From positions 11,696-75,695 of the forward strand of contig CAVPAM010000034.1 in assembly GCA_963701445.1 (NCBI GenBank): a stretch of 64,000 nt of DNA, given 5' to 3'. The notes under the pieces are model-generated. The model saw only the letters and a program-made list of their open reading frames with translations, had not been told where the DNA came from and ran no database searches. This document shows, in pieces, positions 52,429-62,497 of the stretch. This DNA comes from CAKZLS01 sp963701445 (GTDB lineage: Bacteria; Pseudomonadota; Alphaproteobacteria; Rhodospirillales; Defluviicoccaceae). Made by a program: the position numbers and the translations under genes. Each line of letters starts with the position of its first letter. The first letter of the stretch is position 1.

Positions 52429-53103
52429 TTGATCACACATGTTCGGTCCTCATCGTTCGGCGAGAATGTTCCGGCGGAGGTCCTGGGGTCGCGGCTGATG
52501 GCGAGGGGCGGGTTTGCGGTCTTCGATGGCCTGTTCGACGACCGCTTTCTGATCGCGATGGTCGATGAAGCGTTGAACCAGGGTTCCGTGGCGAGGGAGC
52601 AGGAGACCCCGGATTCCGAACCTCTGGAGGACCGAGGAGGCTACCCCGCCCGGCAACTCAGTAGCGCTCAGGGCGGCCCGGTTCAGGATGCTTTCTATCA
52701 CGCGGCCTGGGTGCGCCGGTTCCTGCGGGAATGGGCCGGAGCGCCGGTCGCTCCGACCGGCGAACGGGGCACCTACAGCTACTACACCCGGCCGGGCGAC
52801 GGCCTCGGGCTACACCGGGACATCCATACCTGCGATCTCAGCGTTCTCAGCCTGCTCTACGAAGAACGGCCGCCGCGTGGTCCTCTCGGATGCCTTCGGC
52901 TCTACCCGGGCCGGCGAGGGGAGCCCCTGTCGGCGATCCGGCGGACCCCGGAACAAGGCGCCGTCGACGTGCCGTTGCGGCCAGGGCTGACGGCGGTTCT
53001 GTTCGGCGGTCTGATCCCGCACCTGGTGTCGCCCATGGCGCCGGGCCAGGTCCGCGTTCTCTCGGTCTTGTGCTACCGCCTGCTCGTTAACGAGGGGGAA
53101 TGA
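52429..53103 (+). CDS. 2OG-Fe(II) oxygenase superfamily protein
   Basis: Up to 224 residues. The iron-binding facial triad is visible: HxD in GLHRDIHTCDLSVLSLLYEE (the H-R-D of LHRDIH) and the distal H in FGGLIPHLVSPMAPGQVRVL, with an Arg ten residues further on for 2-oxoglutarate; YSYYTRPGDGLG precedes. Substrate unknown. The start is unclear: TTG 52429 gives MITHVRSSSFGE, ATG 52498 gives MARGGFAVFDG; the latter begins just at the conserved fold. It is divergent from the subtilase and may belong to the same peptide-modifying group, or be unrelated. It ends 9 bp before ureG (convergent). Confidence 0.75.
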   Translation: MITHVRSSSFGENVPAEVLGSRLMARGGFAVFDGLFDDRFLIAMVDEALNQGSVAREQETPDSEPLEDRGGYPARQLSSAQGGPVQDAFYHAAWVRRFLREWAGAPVAPTGERGTYSYYTRPGDGLGLHRDIHTCDLSVLSLLYEERPPRGPLGCLRLYPGRRGEPLSAIRRTPEQGAVDVPLRPGLTAVLFGGLIPHLVSPMAPGQVRVLSVLCYRLLVNEGE

Positions 53104-53112
53104 CCCTCGGGA

Positions 53113-53733
53113 TTACCCCGGACCCGGTGACCGCAGGCCTCCCGTTTCGAGGATAAACGCGGCGACGTCCTCGAGGCCGTCGCCGGCCCGCAGGTTGGTG
53201 AACACGAACGGGCGCGATCCGCGCATGCGCTTGGTATCCCGATCCATGACCTCCAGGCTGGCGCCGACCAGCGGCGCGAGGTCAGTCTTGTTGATGACCA
53301 GAAGATCCGAACGGGTAATCCCCGGACCGCCCTTGCGCGGGATCTTGTCGCCGGCGGAGACGTCGATCACGTAGATGGTGAGATCGGCGAGTTCCGGCGA
53401 AAAGGTCGCGGCGAGGTTGTCGCCGCCCGACTCGATGAATACGATGTCGAGATCGGGAAACCGGGCAATCATGTCGTCCACCGCCGCCAGGTTGATGGAT
53501 GCATCCTCGCGGATGGCCGTGTGCGGGCAGCCCCCCGTTTCGACCCCCATGATCCGGTCGGACGACAGCGCGCCGGACCGGGTGAGGAACTCGGCGTCTT
53601 CGCGGGTGTATATATCGTTGGTGATGGCGGCGACGTGGTAGTGATCGCGCAACCGGCGGCAAAGCGCGTCAAGCAGGGCGGTCTTGCCCGATCCCACGGG
53701 TCCGCCGATTCCGATCCTGAGTGGTAATGTCAT
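53113..53733 (-). CDS. ureG: Urease accessory GTPase UreG
   Basis: A 206-residue SIMIBI GTPase that drives nickel insertion into urease. MTLPLRIGIGGPVGSGKTAL has the P-loop, then AAITNDIYTREDAEFL, VETGGCPHTAIREDASIN with the CPH nickel-binding motif, and VINKTDLAPLVGA for guanine recognition. Its start overlaps the ureF stop (ATGA); the longer open frame upstream is antisense filler. Last gene of the urea unit. Confidence 0.97.
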   Translation of the reverse strand: MTLPLRIGIGGPVGSGKTALLDALCRRLRDHYHVAAITNDIYTREDAEFLTRSGALSSDRIMGVETGGCPHTAIREDASINLAAVDDMIARFPDLDIVFIESGGDNLAATFSPELADLTIYVIDVSAGDKIPRKGGPGITRSDLLVINKTDLAPLVGASLEVMDRDTKRMRGSRPFVFTNLRAGDGLEDVAAFILETGGLRSPGPG

Positions 53734-54440
53734 GACCGATACAGCCTCGTATATTGGGTTTCGTGTTGCATGGACGTCCAGTCGACCATCAGGGTCGCCG
53801 CGCCGATTTCGTCCAGGGACCGGGACAGCGCATCCCGCGCGGATTTCCGGACCGGCGGTTCCAACGCCGCCATCGCCGCGAGGCCGTCGCTTTGACCGAG
53901 CGGCACCAGGCGGACGCCGGCGGACACCAGGTTGGCGGCGAAGGCGTGCAAATAGGCCGTCACCGCCAGGTCGCGCGGGATGCCGGCGACGGCCGCGGCG
54001 ACGCCCACCGCGACCGGGTAGGCGGGAGACCGTCCGGATGCGGCCAGTTCCCCCGCCCAATGGTCGATCTTGGGGTGCGGCCACGCACGACGAACCGCGT
54101 CGAGAAACGCCCGGCCCTGGGCCATGCATTCCAGCGCCATCTCGGCGGTTCCGCGAAACGCTTCCGCGTATTCGGCGATCCGCGCCAATTCGCCGTCGTC
54201 ATCCGTGGCGACCGCGTCCCAAGCCAGGCTGGCGAGGGTCGCGTCCACACCGCCGGAGCCATGGAGAAGAATGCCGCTCACCCACTCGGCGAGAGAGACG
54301 CGGTCGCCGACAAGCCCCGCCTCGACGGCATACTCGATCCCATGGGAATAGGTGTAACCGCCCACGGGGAAGGCCGGCGACAGCCAGGTCATCAGCCGGA
54401 GCAGTTGGCACTCCGAGAGGACGGTTCCTTCACGGGTCAT
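53730..54440 (-). CDS. ureF: Urease accessory protein UreF
   Basis: A 236-residue UreF, part of the UreDFG complex that checks GTP hydrolysis and nickel delivery. LLRLMTWLSPAFPVGGYTYSHGIEYAVEAG is the family N-terminus, RRAWPHPKIDHW follows, and VRLVPLGQSDGLAAMAALEP lies near the end. ATG 54440 is used; the frame extends to 54473. It overlaps ureE at its start. Confidence 0.95.
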   Translation of the reverse strand: MTREGTVLSECQLLRLMTWLSPAFPVGGYTYSHGIEYAVEAGLVGDRVSLAEWVSGILLHGSGGVDATLASLAWDAVATDDDGELARIAEYAEAFRGTAEMALECMAQGRAFLDAVRRAWPHPKIDHWAGELAASGRSPAYPVAVGVAAAVAGIPRDLAVTAYLHAFAANLVSAGVRLVPLGQSDGLAAMAALEPPVRKSARDALSRSLDEIGAATLMVDWTSMQHETQYTRLYRS

Positions 54441-54900
54441 GATGATGGCCCGGTCCGCTGCCGGCCCGGGCATAGGCGCCGGGCTCCGGTGAAAAGGGCG
54501 CGTGCAGGCGGGTCACGATCCCTCCCAGGCCCTCGAGCATGGCGACGATCACGTGGTCGTCGCGAATGCGCAAGGTACCGTCCGGAAGCACCTGCGCGGC
54601 GGCGTGACGATTGCCGATATGCCATGCGAGCCGCGCCGTGTCGGCGGGTGTCCGGCCCCGGATGTCGGCGACCGCCTCGGGAGCGGCGCGGACGCGGATG
54701 ATGCCGCCGCCATCGACAACCAATCCATCGCCGTCGCCAAGAAAGGTCGGCCGTTCCAGATCGAGCAGAAACGGCTCGCCGTTCTCGTCGACCATTCGAA
54801 AGCGGCGGCGGTGGCGGGCGTCGAACGCCAGGGTGACCTCGGCGACCATGGCGGCCGCCGGCCAATCGCCCGGGGACAAAACGTCTACGACCCTTCGCAT
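54430..54900 (-). CDS. ureE: Urease accessory metallochaperone UreE
   Basis: A 156-residue nickel chaperone. The N-terminal peptide-binding domain (VTLAFDARHRRRFRMVDENG) is followed by the metal-binding domain with HIGNRHAAAQVLPDGTLRI, containing the GNRH motif and its conserved His. The C-terminal His tail is short (GPGHHHDP) compared with the long His-rich tails of some enterics. It starts 3 bp after the ureC stop. Confidence 0.94.
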   Translation of the reverse strand: MRRVVDVLSPGDWPAAAMVAEVTLAFDARHRRRFRMVDENGEPFLLDLERPTFLGDGDGLVVDGGGIIRVRAAPEAVADIRGRTPADTARLAWHIGNRHAAAQVLPDGTLRIRDDHVIVAMLEGLGGIVTRLHAPFSPEPGAYARAGSGPGHHHDP

Positions 54901-54903
54901 GAC

Positions 54904-56613
<1,710 letters not shown>

Positions 56614-56616
56614 TCC

Positions 56617-56928
56617 CTAACCCTCCAGCGGTCCGGCGACCAGGGCGTTGAAGCCGTGCACTTCCCGGCGGCCCTGGTATGGCACCAGTGTCACCTGACG
56701 GCTTTGGCCCGGCTCGAACCGGACGGCGGTTCCAGCCGGGATATCCAGCCGGCACCCGCGCGCCCGGTCGCGGTCGAAGTCGAGCGCCGCGTTGGTTTCG
56801 AAAAAGTGGTAGTGCGAACCCACCTGGATGGGCCGGTCGCCGGTATTGGCCACCTTCAAGGTGACGGTGTCGCGGCCGGCGTTGAGAGTGATGGTCCCGT
56901 CGGCCGGGAAGAGTTCTCCGGGTATCAT
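56617..56928 (-). CDS. ureB: Urease beta subunit
   Basis: A 103-residue UreB. MIPGELFPADGTITLNAGRD, GDRPIQVGSHYHFFETNAAL then FDRDRARGCRLDIPAGTAV and FNALVAGPLEG are typical. Separate beta and gamma genes are the usual proteobacterial layout. It starts 20 bp after ureA and ends 3 bp before ureC. Confidence 0.98.
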   Translation of the reverse strand: MIPGELFPADGTITLNAGRDTVTLKVANTGDRPIQVGSHYHFFETNAALDFDRDRARGCRLDIPAGTAVRFEPGQSRQVTLVPYQGRREVHGFNALVAGPLEG

Positions 56929-56948
56929 GGTCTTGCCTCCGGGGTCGG

Positions 56949-57251
56949 TCAGCGAATGGGATTGTGCACGGTGACCAGCTTGGTGCCATCGGGAAAGGTG
57001 GCTTCCACCTGGATCTCGTCGATCATCTCGGAAATGCCGTCCATTACCTGGTCGCGGGTCAAGACACCGGCGCCGTCGCGCATCAGGTCGGCCACCGACG
57101 TGCCGTCGCGGGCGCCCTCGACGACGAAATCGCTGATCAGCGCGATCGCCTCGGGATAGTTGAGCTTGACGCCGCGCGCCAGACGCTTTCGCGCCACCTC
57201 GGCGGCCATCGCCACCAGCAGCTTGTCCTTCTCTCGTGGTGTCAGATTCAC
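56949..57251 (-). CDS. ureA: Urease gamma subunit
   Basis: A 100-residue UreA. MNLTPREKDKLLVAMAAEVA, LNYPEAIALISDFVVEGARD and the ending TFPDGTKLVTVHNPIR match the family. It follows ureD by 37 bp. Confidence 0.98.
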   Translation of the reverse strand: MNLTPREKDKLLVAMAAEVARKRLARGVKLNYPEAIALISDFVVEGARDGTSVADLMRDGAGVLTRDQVMDGISEMIDEIQVEATFPDGTKLVTVHNPIR

Positions 57252-57288
57252 GAGTTCCTCCCCTCGTTACCAGCTTGCCCAACGGGAT

Positions 57289-58143
57289 CTACATGCACCA
57301 GACCCGGGGCAAATCCTCGTCGCCGCCGCGCACATGCCGGCGAAACGCGATCCAGAACGCCCCGTAGGCGGTGCGGAGCGCCAAGGTGTCGTACCCCAAC
57401 CAGCGAACGATCAGCAAGCCGCCAACGACGGTGGCGCCGGCCAGGGTTTCGGTGTCCACATATCGGGCCAGCAGGGACCGCGCCGCGTCGAGGTGCTCCC
57501 GGGTGTCGTCGCCCGCGTAGACCATGGTCGCGGCCGCCACGGCCCCGTTCAGGCAGGACGGCGCGGCCAGACGATCGGCGATCTCCCCTTCCAGGTGAAT
57601 GGCGTCGGCCCAGACCAGACGGCCGCCGCGACGGACGGCCCAGGCATCCCGCACAAGACCACGGGTCAAGGTTTCGCCGCTGGCGACGCGGCCGAAAACC
57701 AGGATCTCGCCGGCCATCGCGCATCCGCCGGCATCCAGATCCAGCTCGGTGACGCGCCGGAGCCGCGCGCCCTCGAACAGGATGGTTTCCTGAGGCAGCC
57801 ACTCGAGCCAGCCGCCGCTTGCAACCTTCAAGCGCACGGTGACACGGCAATCGTCGCCGGCGGAGCGGTAGATTTTCTCCGCCGCCTGAGCGGTCACCAG
57901 GGCGACCGATCCCTCACCCGCGCTGACCGAAACATCCAGGACGTCTCCGCCCACCAGGCCACCCGACGTGGTCACCAATACGGCGGTCACGGTGTCGGCC
58001 TTCCCCACTCGGGGAAAAAGAAACCGCAGAGGCGCCCGCTGGTAGAGCCCGGCGAGCCGGGTTCGATCGCCGATTCCCGTAAACGCCACCTCCGCCGCGC
58101 CATGGACTCCGGCGCCGCTAGACCGTGATGTGGCGGTGCACAT
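57289..58143 (-). CDS. ureD: Urease accessory protein UreD
   Basis: A 284-residue UreD (UreH), the scaffold of the nickel-insertion complex. Core segments: TSGGLVGGDVLDVSVSAGEG, VTAQAAEKIYRSAGDDCRVT, LEWLPQETILFEGARLRR and GGRLVWADAIHLEG. It overlaps the end of urtE by 26 bp; no other suitable start is seen. This overlap joins the transport and urease parts in one transcript. Confidence 0.94.
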   Translation of the reverse strand: MCTATSRSSGAGVHGAAEVAFTGIGDRTRLAGLYQRAPLRFLFPRVGKADTVTAVLVTTSGGLVGGDVLDVSVSAGEGSVALVTAQAAEKIYRSAGDDCRVTVRLKVASGGWLEWLPQETILFEGARLRRVTELDLDAGGCAMAGEILVFGRVASGETLTRGLVRDAWAVRRGGRLVWADAIHLEGEIADRLAAPSCLNGAVAAATMVYAGDDTREHLDAARSLLARYVDTETLAGATVVGGLLIVRWLGYDTLALRTAYGAFWIAFRRHVRGGDEDLPRVWCM

Positions 58144-58813
58144 CCTCTTCCACCATGTCCTCTCCCCTGCCCGCGATCACCACCTCGCCGCGATCCATGA
58201 CAGCATACGCGTCGGCCAGGCGTTGGGCGAACTCGAAATACTGCTCCACGAGCAGGATGGCCATGTTTCCGCGTCCCACCAGGACTCGGATGACGTTCTC
58301 GATATCCTTGATGATGGAGGGCTGAATCCCCTCCGTCGGCTCGTCGAGCACGAGCAGGCGGGGCCGCGTCACCAGCGCCCGGGCGATGGCGAGCTGTTGC
58401 TGCTGGCCGCCCGAAAGGTCGCCGCCCCGCCGTCCCAGCATGTCTCTCAGCACGGGAAACAGATCGAAGATTTCGTCGGGGACGTGGCGAAGACTCCGGG
58501 GAATGGCCGCGAATCCGGTTTCCAGGTTTTCCTTGACGGTGAGAAGGGGAAAAATCTCCCGGCCCTGAGGTACCAGGGCAATGCCGCGAGCCGACCGTTC
58601 GTAGGCGGGCAGCGTGGTGATGTCCTCGTCTTCCCAGAAAATGCGGCCGTTCTTCACCGGGTGTTGGCCGGCGATGGCGCGAAGCAGGCTCGTCTTGCCG
58701 ACCCCGTTGCGCCCCATGACGCACGTTACCGCGTCCTTTTCCGCGATCAGGCTCACCCCCCGCAACGCCTGGCTGGCCCCATAGAACAGATCGATGTTTT
58801 CGACTTTCAGCAT
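58118..58813 (-). CDS. urtE: Urea ABC transporter ATP-binding protein UrtE
   Basis: A 231-residue ABC ATPase. Walker A is VMGRNGVGKTSLLRAIAG, the signature RRGGDLSGGQQQQLAIARAL, Walker B LLVLDEPTEGIQPSII; the last motif and VLVGRGNMAILLVEQYFEFA identify the UrtE/LivF branch. It lies next to urtD and ureD. Confidence 0.95.
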   Translation of the reverse strand: MLKVENIDLFYGASQALRGVSLIAEKDAVTCVMGRNGVGKTSLLRAIAGQHPVKNGRIFWEDEDITTLPAYERSARGIALVPQGREIFPLLTVKENLETGFAAIPRSLRHVPDEIFDLFPVLRDMLGRRGGDLSGGQQQQLAIARALVTRPRLLVLDEPTEGIQPSIIKDIENVIRVLVGRGNMAILLVEQYFEFAQRLADAYAVMDRGEVVIAGRGEDMVEEDVHRHITV

Positions 58814-58816
58814 GTC

Positions 58817-59587
58817 TCAGCGACCCAGATAGACTTCGATGACCTGTTCATTGTTCTGGACCGAGTCCAGCGATCCCTCGGCCAGGACCGAACCCTCGTG
58901 CAGCACGGTCACGTGGGCGGCAAGAGCGCGAACGAACGTCATGTCGTGCTCCACCACCACCACCGAATGCGATTTGGCGATACTTTTCAGGAGCTCGGCC
59001 GTCTGTTCGGTCTCGGCATCGGTCATGCCCGCCACCGGTTCGTCGACCAACAGCAGTTCGGGATCCTGCATCAGCAGCATGCCGATCTCGAGCCACTGTT
59101 TCTGACCGTGGGAGAGGTCTCCGGCGAGCCTGCCGCGGTCGGCCGACAGCGAGATCGTCTCGAACACCTCGTCGATGCGGTCCCTCTGCTGTCCGTTCAG
59201 CTTGAAAAACAGCGATGAAAACACGGCGCGGTTGCCCACGAGGGCGAGTTCCAGGTTGTCGTAGACGGTCTGGCTCTCGAACACGGTCGGTTTCTGGAAC
59301 TTGCGGCCGATGCCCAGATTGGCGATGCGCGCCTCGTCCAGCCGGGTGAGGTCCGTGCCGCCGTTGAAGATCACATCGCCGGTATCCGGCCTCGTCTTGC
59401 CGGTGACCACGTCCATCATCGTCGTCTTTCCGGCGCCGTTCGGACCGATGATCGCCCGCAGCTCGCCGGCGAGAATATAAAGGCTCAGATTGTTCAGGGC
59501 CTTGAAGCCGTCGAAACTGACGCTGACGCCGTCGACGTAGAGGATGGTGTCGTGCAGCTGGGGCTTTGCGCGAATGGCGTGTGTCAT
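58817..59587 (-). CDS. urtD: Urea ABC transporter ATP-binding protein UrtD
   Basis: A 256-residue LivG-like ATPase. Walker A is IIGPNGAGKTTMMDVVTGKT, the signature DLSHGQKQWLEIGMLLMQ, Walker B LLLVDEPVAGMTDAETEQ. The SHGQKQWLEIGM form is characteristic of UrtD. ATG 59587 (MTHAIRAKPQL) overlaps the urtC stop (ATGA); the longer frame is not used. Confidence 0.96.
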   Translation of the reverse strand: MTHAIRAKPQLHDTILYVDGVSVSFDGFKALNNLSLYILAGELRAIIGPNGAGKTTMMDVVTGKTRPDTGDVIFNGGTDLTRLDEARIANLGIGRKFQKPTVFESQTVYDNLELALVGNRAVFSSLFFKLNGQQRDRIDEVFETISLSADRGRLAGDLSHGQKQWLEIGMLLMQDPELLLVDEPVAGMTDAETEQTAELLKSIAKSHSVVVVEHDMTFVRALAAHVTVLHEGSVLAEGSLDSVQNNEQVIEVYLGR

Positions 59588-60750
59588 TTGGCGGCCTCGC
59601 CCTGGGGTTCGGCTCCGAACGGCGGATCCCGTCGATCCCGCCATCGCCGCGCGCCCTTGGATACAAGGCCGACGATCCCCTGGGGCATGAACAGCGTGAC
59701 GAAAATGAACAGGCCGCCAAGGGCGAAAAGCCAGATCTCCGGAAGGGCGCCGGTGAGGTAGGACTTCGCGTAATTCACCAGAAGCGCGCCAAGAATCGCG
59801 CCATGCAGGGTGCCGCGGCCACCCACGGCGACCCAGATGACGATCTCGATGGAGTTCGCCGGGGCGAACTCGCTGGGATTGATGATTCCCACCTGCGGCA
59901 CGTAGAGCGCTCCCGCCACCCCCGCCATGACGGCCGAAAGGGTGAAAACGAACAGTTTGTAGTATTCAACGCGGTAGCCGATGAAGCGCGCCCGGTTTTC
60001 GGCGTCGCGGACGGCGATGAGCACCTTGCCCAGCCGCGAGGTGACCAGGTAGCGGCAGACGAGATAGGCGACGATCAGCGCCACCGCCGACGCCACGAAC
60101 AGGGCGACGCGGGTCCCGTCGGCCTGGAGGTCGTAGCCCAGGATATCCTTGAAATCGGTCAGGCCGTTGTTGCCGCCGAAGCCCATGTCGTTGCGGAAGA
60201 ACGCCAGCATCAGCGCGTAGGTCATCGCCTGGCTGATGATCGAGAGATAGACCCCCGTCACCCGCGAGCGGAAGGCGAACCAACCGAACGCGAACGCCAG
60301 CAGACCCGGCACCAGCCCGACCATCACCAGGGCGAACGGAAAGCTGTCGAAGCCATGCCAGTACCAGGGCAGTTCCTGCCAGTTGAGGAACACCATGAAG
60401 TCCGGCAGCTCGGGATTGCCGTAGACGCCGCGATCGCCGATCTGCCGCATCATGTACATCCCCATGGCGTAGCCGCCGAGGGCAAAGAAGGCTCCATGCC
60501 CCAGGCTGAGAATGCCGCAATACCCCCAGATCAGGTCGATGCTCAGGGCGAGCAGCGCGAAGCACAGGTATTTTCCCAGCAGGCTCAGCATATAGTTCGG
60601 AACGTGGAAGGCGGAGCCCACGGGTGTCGCGAGATTGAGGAGCGGCACCACGACCGCCGCCGCGAACAGAACGCCGAGGGTGATCATCGCCCCGACATTG
60701 CTGGTGACGAGGCGGCCGATGAGGCTCGGCGACGTGTTGGCCGTCATCAT
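59584..60750 (-). CDS. urtC: Urea ABC transporter permease UrtC
   Basis: A 388-residue LivM-like permease with about ten membrane segments. Family marks: LCFALLALSIDLIWGYCGIL, SLGHGAFFALGGYAMGMYMM, NWQELPWYWHGFDSF and the C-terminal GGRGTLHGAILGALLVNYAK. ATG 60750 overlaps the urtB TGA (ATGA). The open frame to 61254 reaches into urtB and is rejected. Confidence 0.96.
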   Translation of the reverse strand: MMTANTSPSLIGRLVTSNVGAMITLGVLFAAAVVVPLLNLATPVGSAFHVPNYMLSLLGKYLCFALLALSIDLIWGYCGILSLGHGAFFALGGYAMGMYMMRQIGDRGVYGNPELPDFMVFLNWQELPWYWHGFDSFPFALVMVGLVPGLLAFAFGWFAFRSRVTGVYLSIISQAMTYALMLAFFRNDMGFGGNNGLTDFKDILGYDLQADGTRVALFVASAVALIVAYLVCRYLVTSRLGKVLIAVRDAENRARFIGYRVEYYKLFVFTLSAVMAGVAGALYVPQVGIINPSEFAPANSIEIVIWVAVGGRGTLHGAILGALLVNYAKSYLTGALPEIWLFALGGLFIFVTLFMPQGIVGLVSKGARRWRDRRDPPFGAEPQGEAAK

Positions 60751-62405
60751 TCCACCGCCCGTCCCTTGAGCGCGAACAGTCCGCGCGGCCGTTTCTGGAT
60801 GAACAGGATGATGGCCACGAGCACCAGGATCTTGGCCAAAACCGCGCCGGCGAAGGGCTCCAGGAACTTGTTGACGAGGCCGAGGCTGAGGGCGCCGACG
60901 AAGGTGCCCCACAGATTGCCCACGCCGCCGAACACGACGACCATGAAACTGTCGATGATGTAGGCTTGGCCCAGGTTGGGACTCACGTTGTCGATCTGGC
61001 TGAGCGCGACACCGGCCATGCCCGCGATGCCCGAACCCAGTCCGAAGGTCAGGGCGTCGATCCGGCCGGTCCGGATGCCCATGGACGCCGCCATCCGGCG
61101 GTTCTGGGTGACCGCTCGCATGCGCAATCCGAAGGACGTCTTGCGCATCAACGTCATCAGTAGTCCCAGCACCAGCAGGCTGAATACGATGATCCAGATG
61201 CGGTTGTAGGTGAGCGTCAATCCGCCGGTGATCTCGATCGCGCCGCTCATCCACGACGGGTTGCCGACCTCGCGGTTGGTCGGCCCGAAGATGCTTCGCG
61301 TCAACTGCTGCAGGACGAGACTGAGGCCCCAGGTGGCCAGCAACGTCTCGAGCGGCCGGCCATAGAGAAAGCGGATGATGCCGCGCTCGATGGCGATCCC
61401 GAACAGTCCGGCGACCATGAACGCGGCCGGAATCGCCACCAGGACCGAGTAATCGAACAACCCGGGGGCGAAGGCGCGGAACCCTTCCTGAACCATGAAG
61501 GTGGTGTAGGCGCCGATCATGACCATCTCGCCGTGGGCCATGTTGATGACGCCCATGACACCGAAGGTGATCGCCAGTCCCACGGCGGCAAGCAACAGAA
61601 CCGAGCCGAGGCTCAGTCCCTGAAAGATATTGGTGACGAATCCCATGAGGGCGAGACGGTCCTCGATGGTCTCGAGGGTCTCCTCCGCCGCCAGCCGGAC
61701 TTCTTCGTCGGGCTCGACGGGCGTCCCGTCGGCGTTCAGCGCCAGAAGGTTTCCGACCAGCGACCGCACGTCCTGCGTCGGGGTCCGCGACAGGACGTCG
61801 AGGGCGTCGACGCGCGCGGCGGTGTCTTTCGAGTAGGTCAGGCGGACGGCCGCCAGGGCGGTCTCCATCTCCTCGCGAACGGTATCGTCGGTTTCGCGCT
61901 CCAAGGCGGTTTCCAGGAGCGGCTCCATTTCCGGGGAATACCCCTTGAGAATGGCTTTCGCGGCGTCCCGGCGGACCGACGCCTCGGGACTGAGCAGCGT
62001 CAGTCCTCCGAGGGCGGCGCGGACGTCGCCGCGCAGGTTGTTGTTGATCCGAATCCTGTCGACGGAGGACTTGGGCGCCTGCTCGATTTCGGCCAGCGTC
62101 AGCGGGTCTTTAAGCAGGATCACACTGCCCCTCGGCTCCCCGATCACGACCTTTCCGTCGGCCTCGCGGACGTACAACCGTCCATCGAGAAAGGCCTCCA
62201 GCGCCGGCACCACGCGGGGATCTCCGGTCGCGGCGAGCCTCGCGACGGCGTCGGCCTTGTCGCTGAAACCCTTGGCCGCCAGCGCCGCGATATCGGTCTC
62301 GATACCCTGAGCCCGCGCGGGGCAGGGAACGCCAAGCACGAGCGCCGGGATCAGGACCGCGAGAGCCAGGACGATGGTTGAGACGACTTTCATCACGCGA
62401 ACCAC
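60747..62405 (-). CDS. urtB: Urea ABC transporter permease UrtB
   Basis: A 552-residue permease. A signal-like start and a ~230-residue HEAT-like helical domain (for example RRDAAKAILKGYSPEMEPLL) precede the LivH-like membrane part (LGSVLLLAAVGLAITFGVMG, VINMAHGEMVMIGAYTTFMV, FVVVFGGVGNLWGTFVGAL). The long soluble N-terminus is usual for UrtB and sets it apart from LivH. It follows urtA after a 92-bp gap holding a stem-loop. Confidence 0.96.
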   Translation of the reverse strand: MVRVMKVVSTIVLALAVLIPALVLGVPCPARAQGIETDIAALAAKGFSDKADAVARLAATGDPRVVPALEAFLDGRLYVREADGKVVIGEPRGSVILLKDPLTLAEIEQAPKSSVDRIRINNNLRGDVRAALGGLTLLSPEASVRRDAAKAILKGYSPEMEPLLETALERETDDTVREEMETALAAVRLTYSKDTAARVDALDVLSRTPTQDVRSLVGNLLALNADGTPVEPDEEVRLAAEETLETIEDRLALMGFVTNIFQGLSLGSVLLLAAVGLAITFGVMGVINMAHGEMVMIGAYTTFMVQEGFRAFAPGLFDYSVLVAIPAAFMVAGLFGIAIERGIIRFLYGRPLETLLATWGLSLVLQQLTRSIFGPTNREVGNPSWMSGAIEITGGLTLTYNRIWIIVFSLLVLGLLMTLMRKTSFGLRMRAVTQNRRMAASMGIRTGRIDALTFGLGSGIAGMAGVALSQIDNVSPNLGQAYIIDSFMVVVFGGVGNLWGTFVGALSLGLVNKFLEPFAGAVLAKILVLVAIILFIQKRPRGLFALKGRAVE

Positions 62406-62442
62406 ATCACAATCAGATCATGGGGAAGACGGGTCGTGGGGT

Positions 62443-62481
62443 GCCGTGGGGACCCGCCGTTCGACCGGCGTCCCCCACGGC
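62443..62481 (-). terminator. Stem-loop between urtA and urtB
   Basis: GCCGTGGGGACCCGCCG and CGGCGTCCCCCACGGC (plus strand) form an imperfect ~15-bp stem around TTCGAC within the 92-bp gap. No U-tract follows on the minus strand. Such structures after a binding-protein gene usually protect its mRNA and lower downstream transporter expression; this role is inferred. Confidence 0.45.
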
Positions 62482-62497
62482 GTCTCTTCGAACGGAC

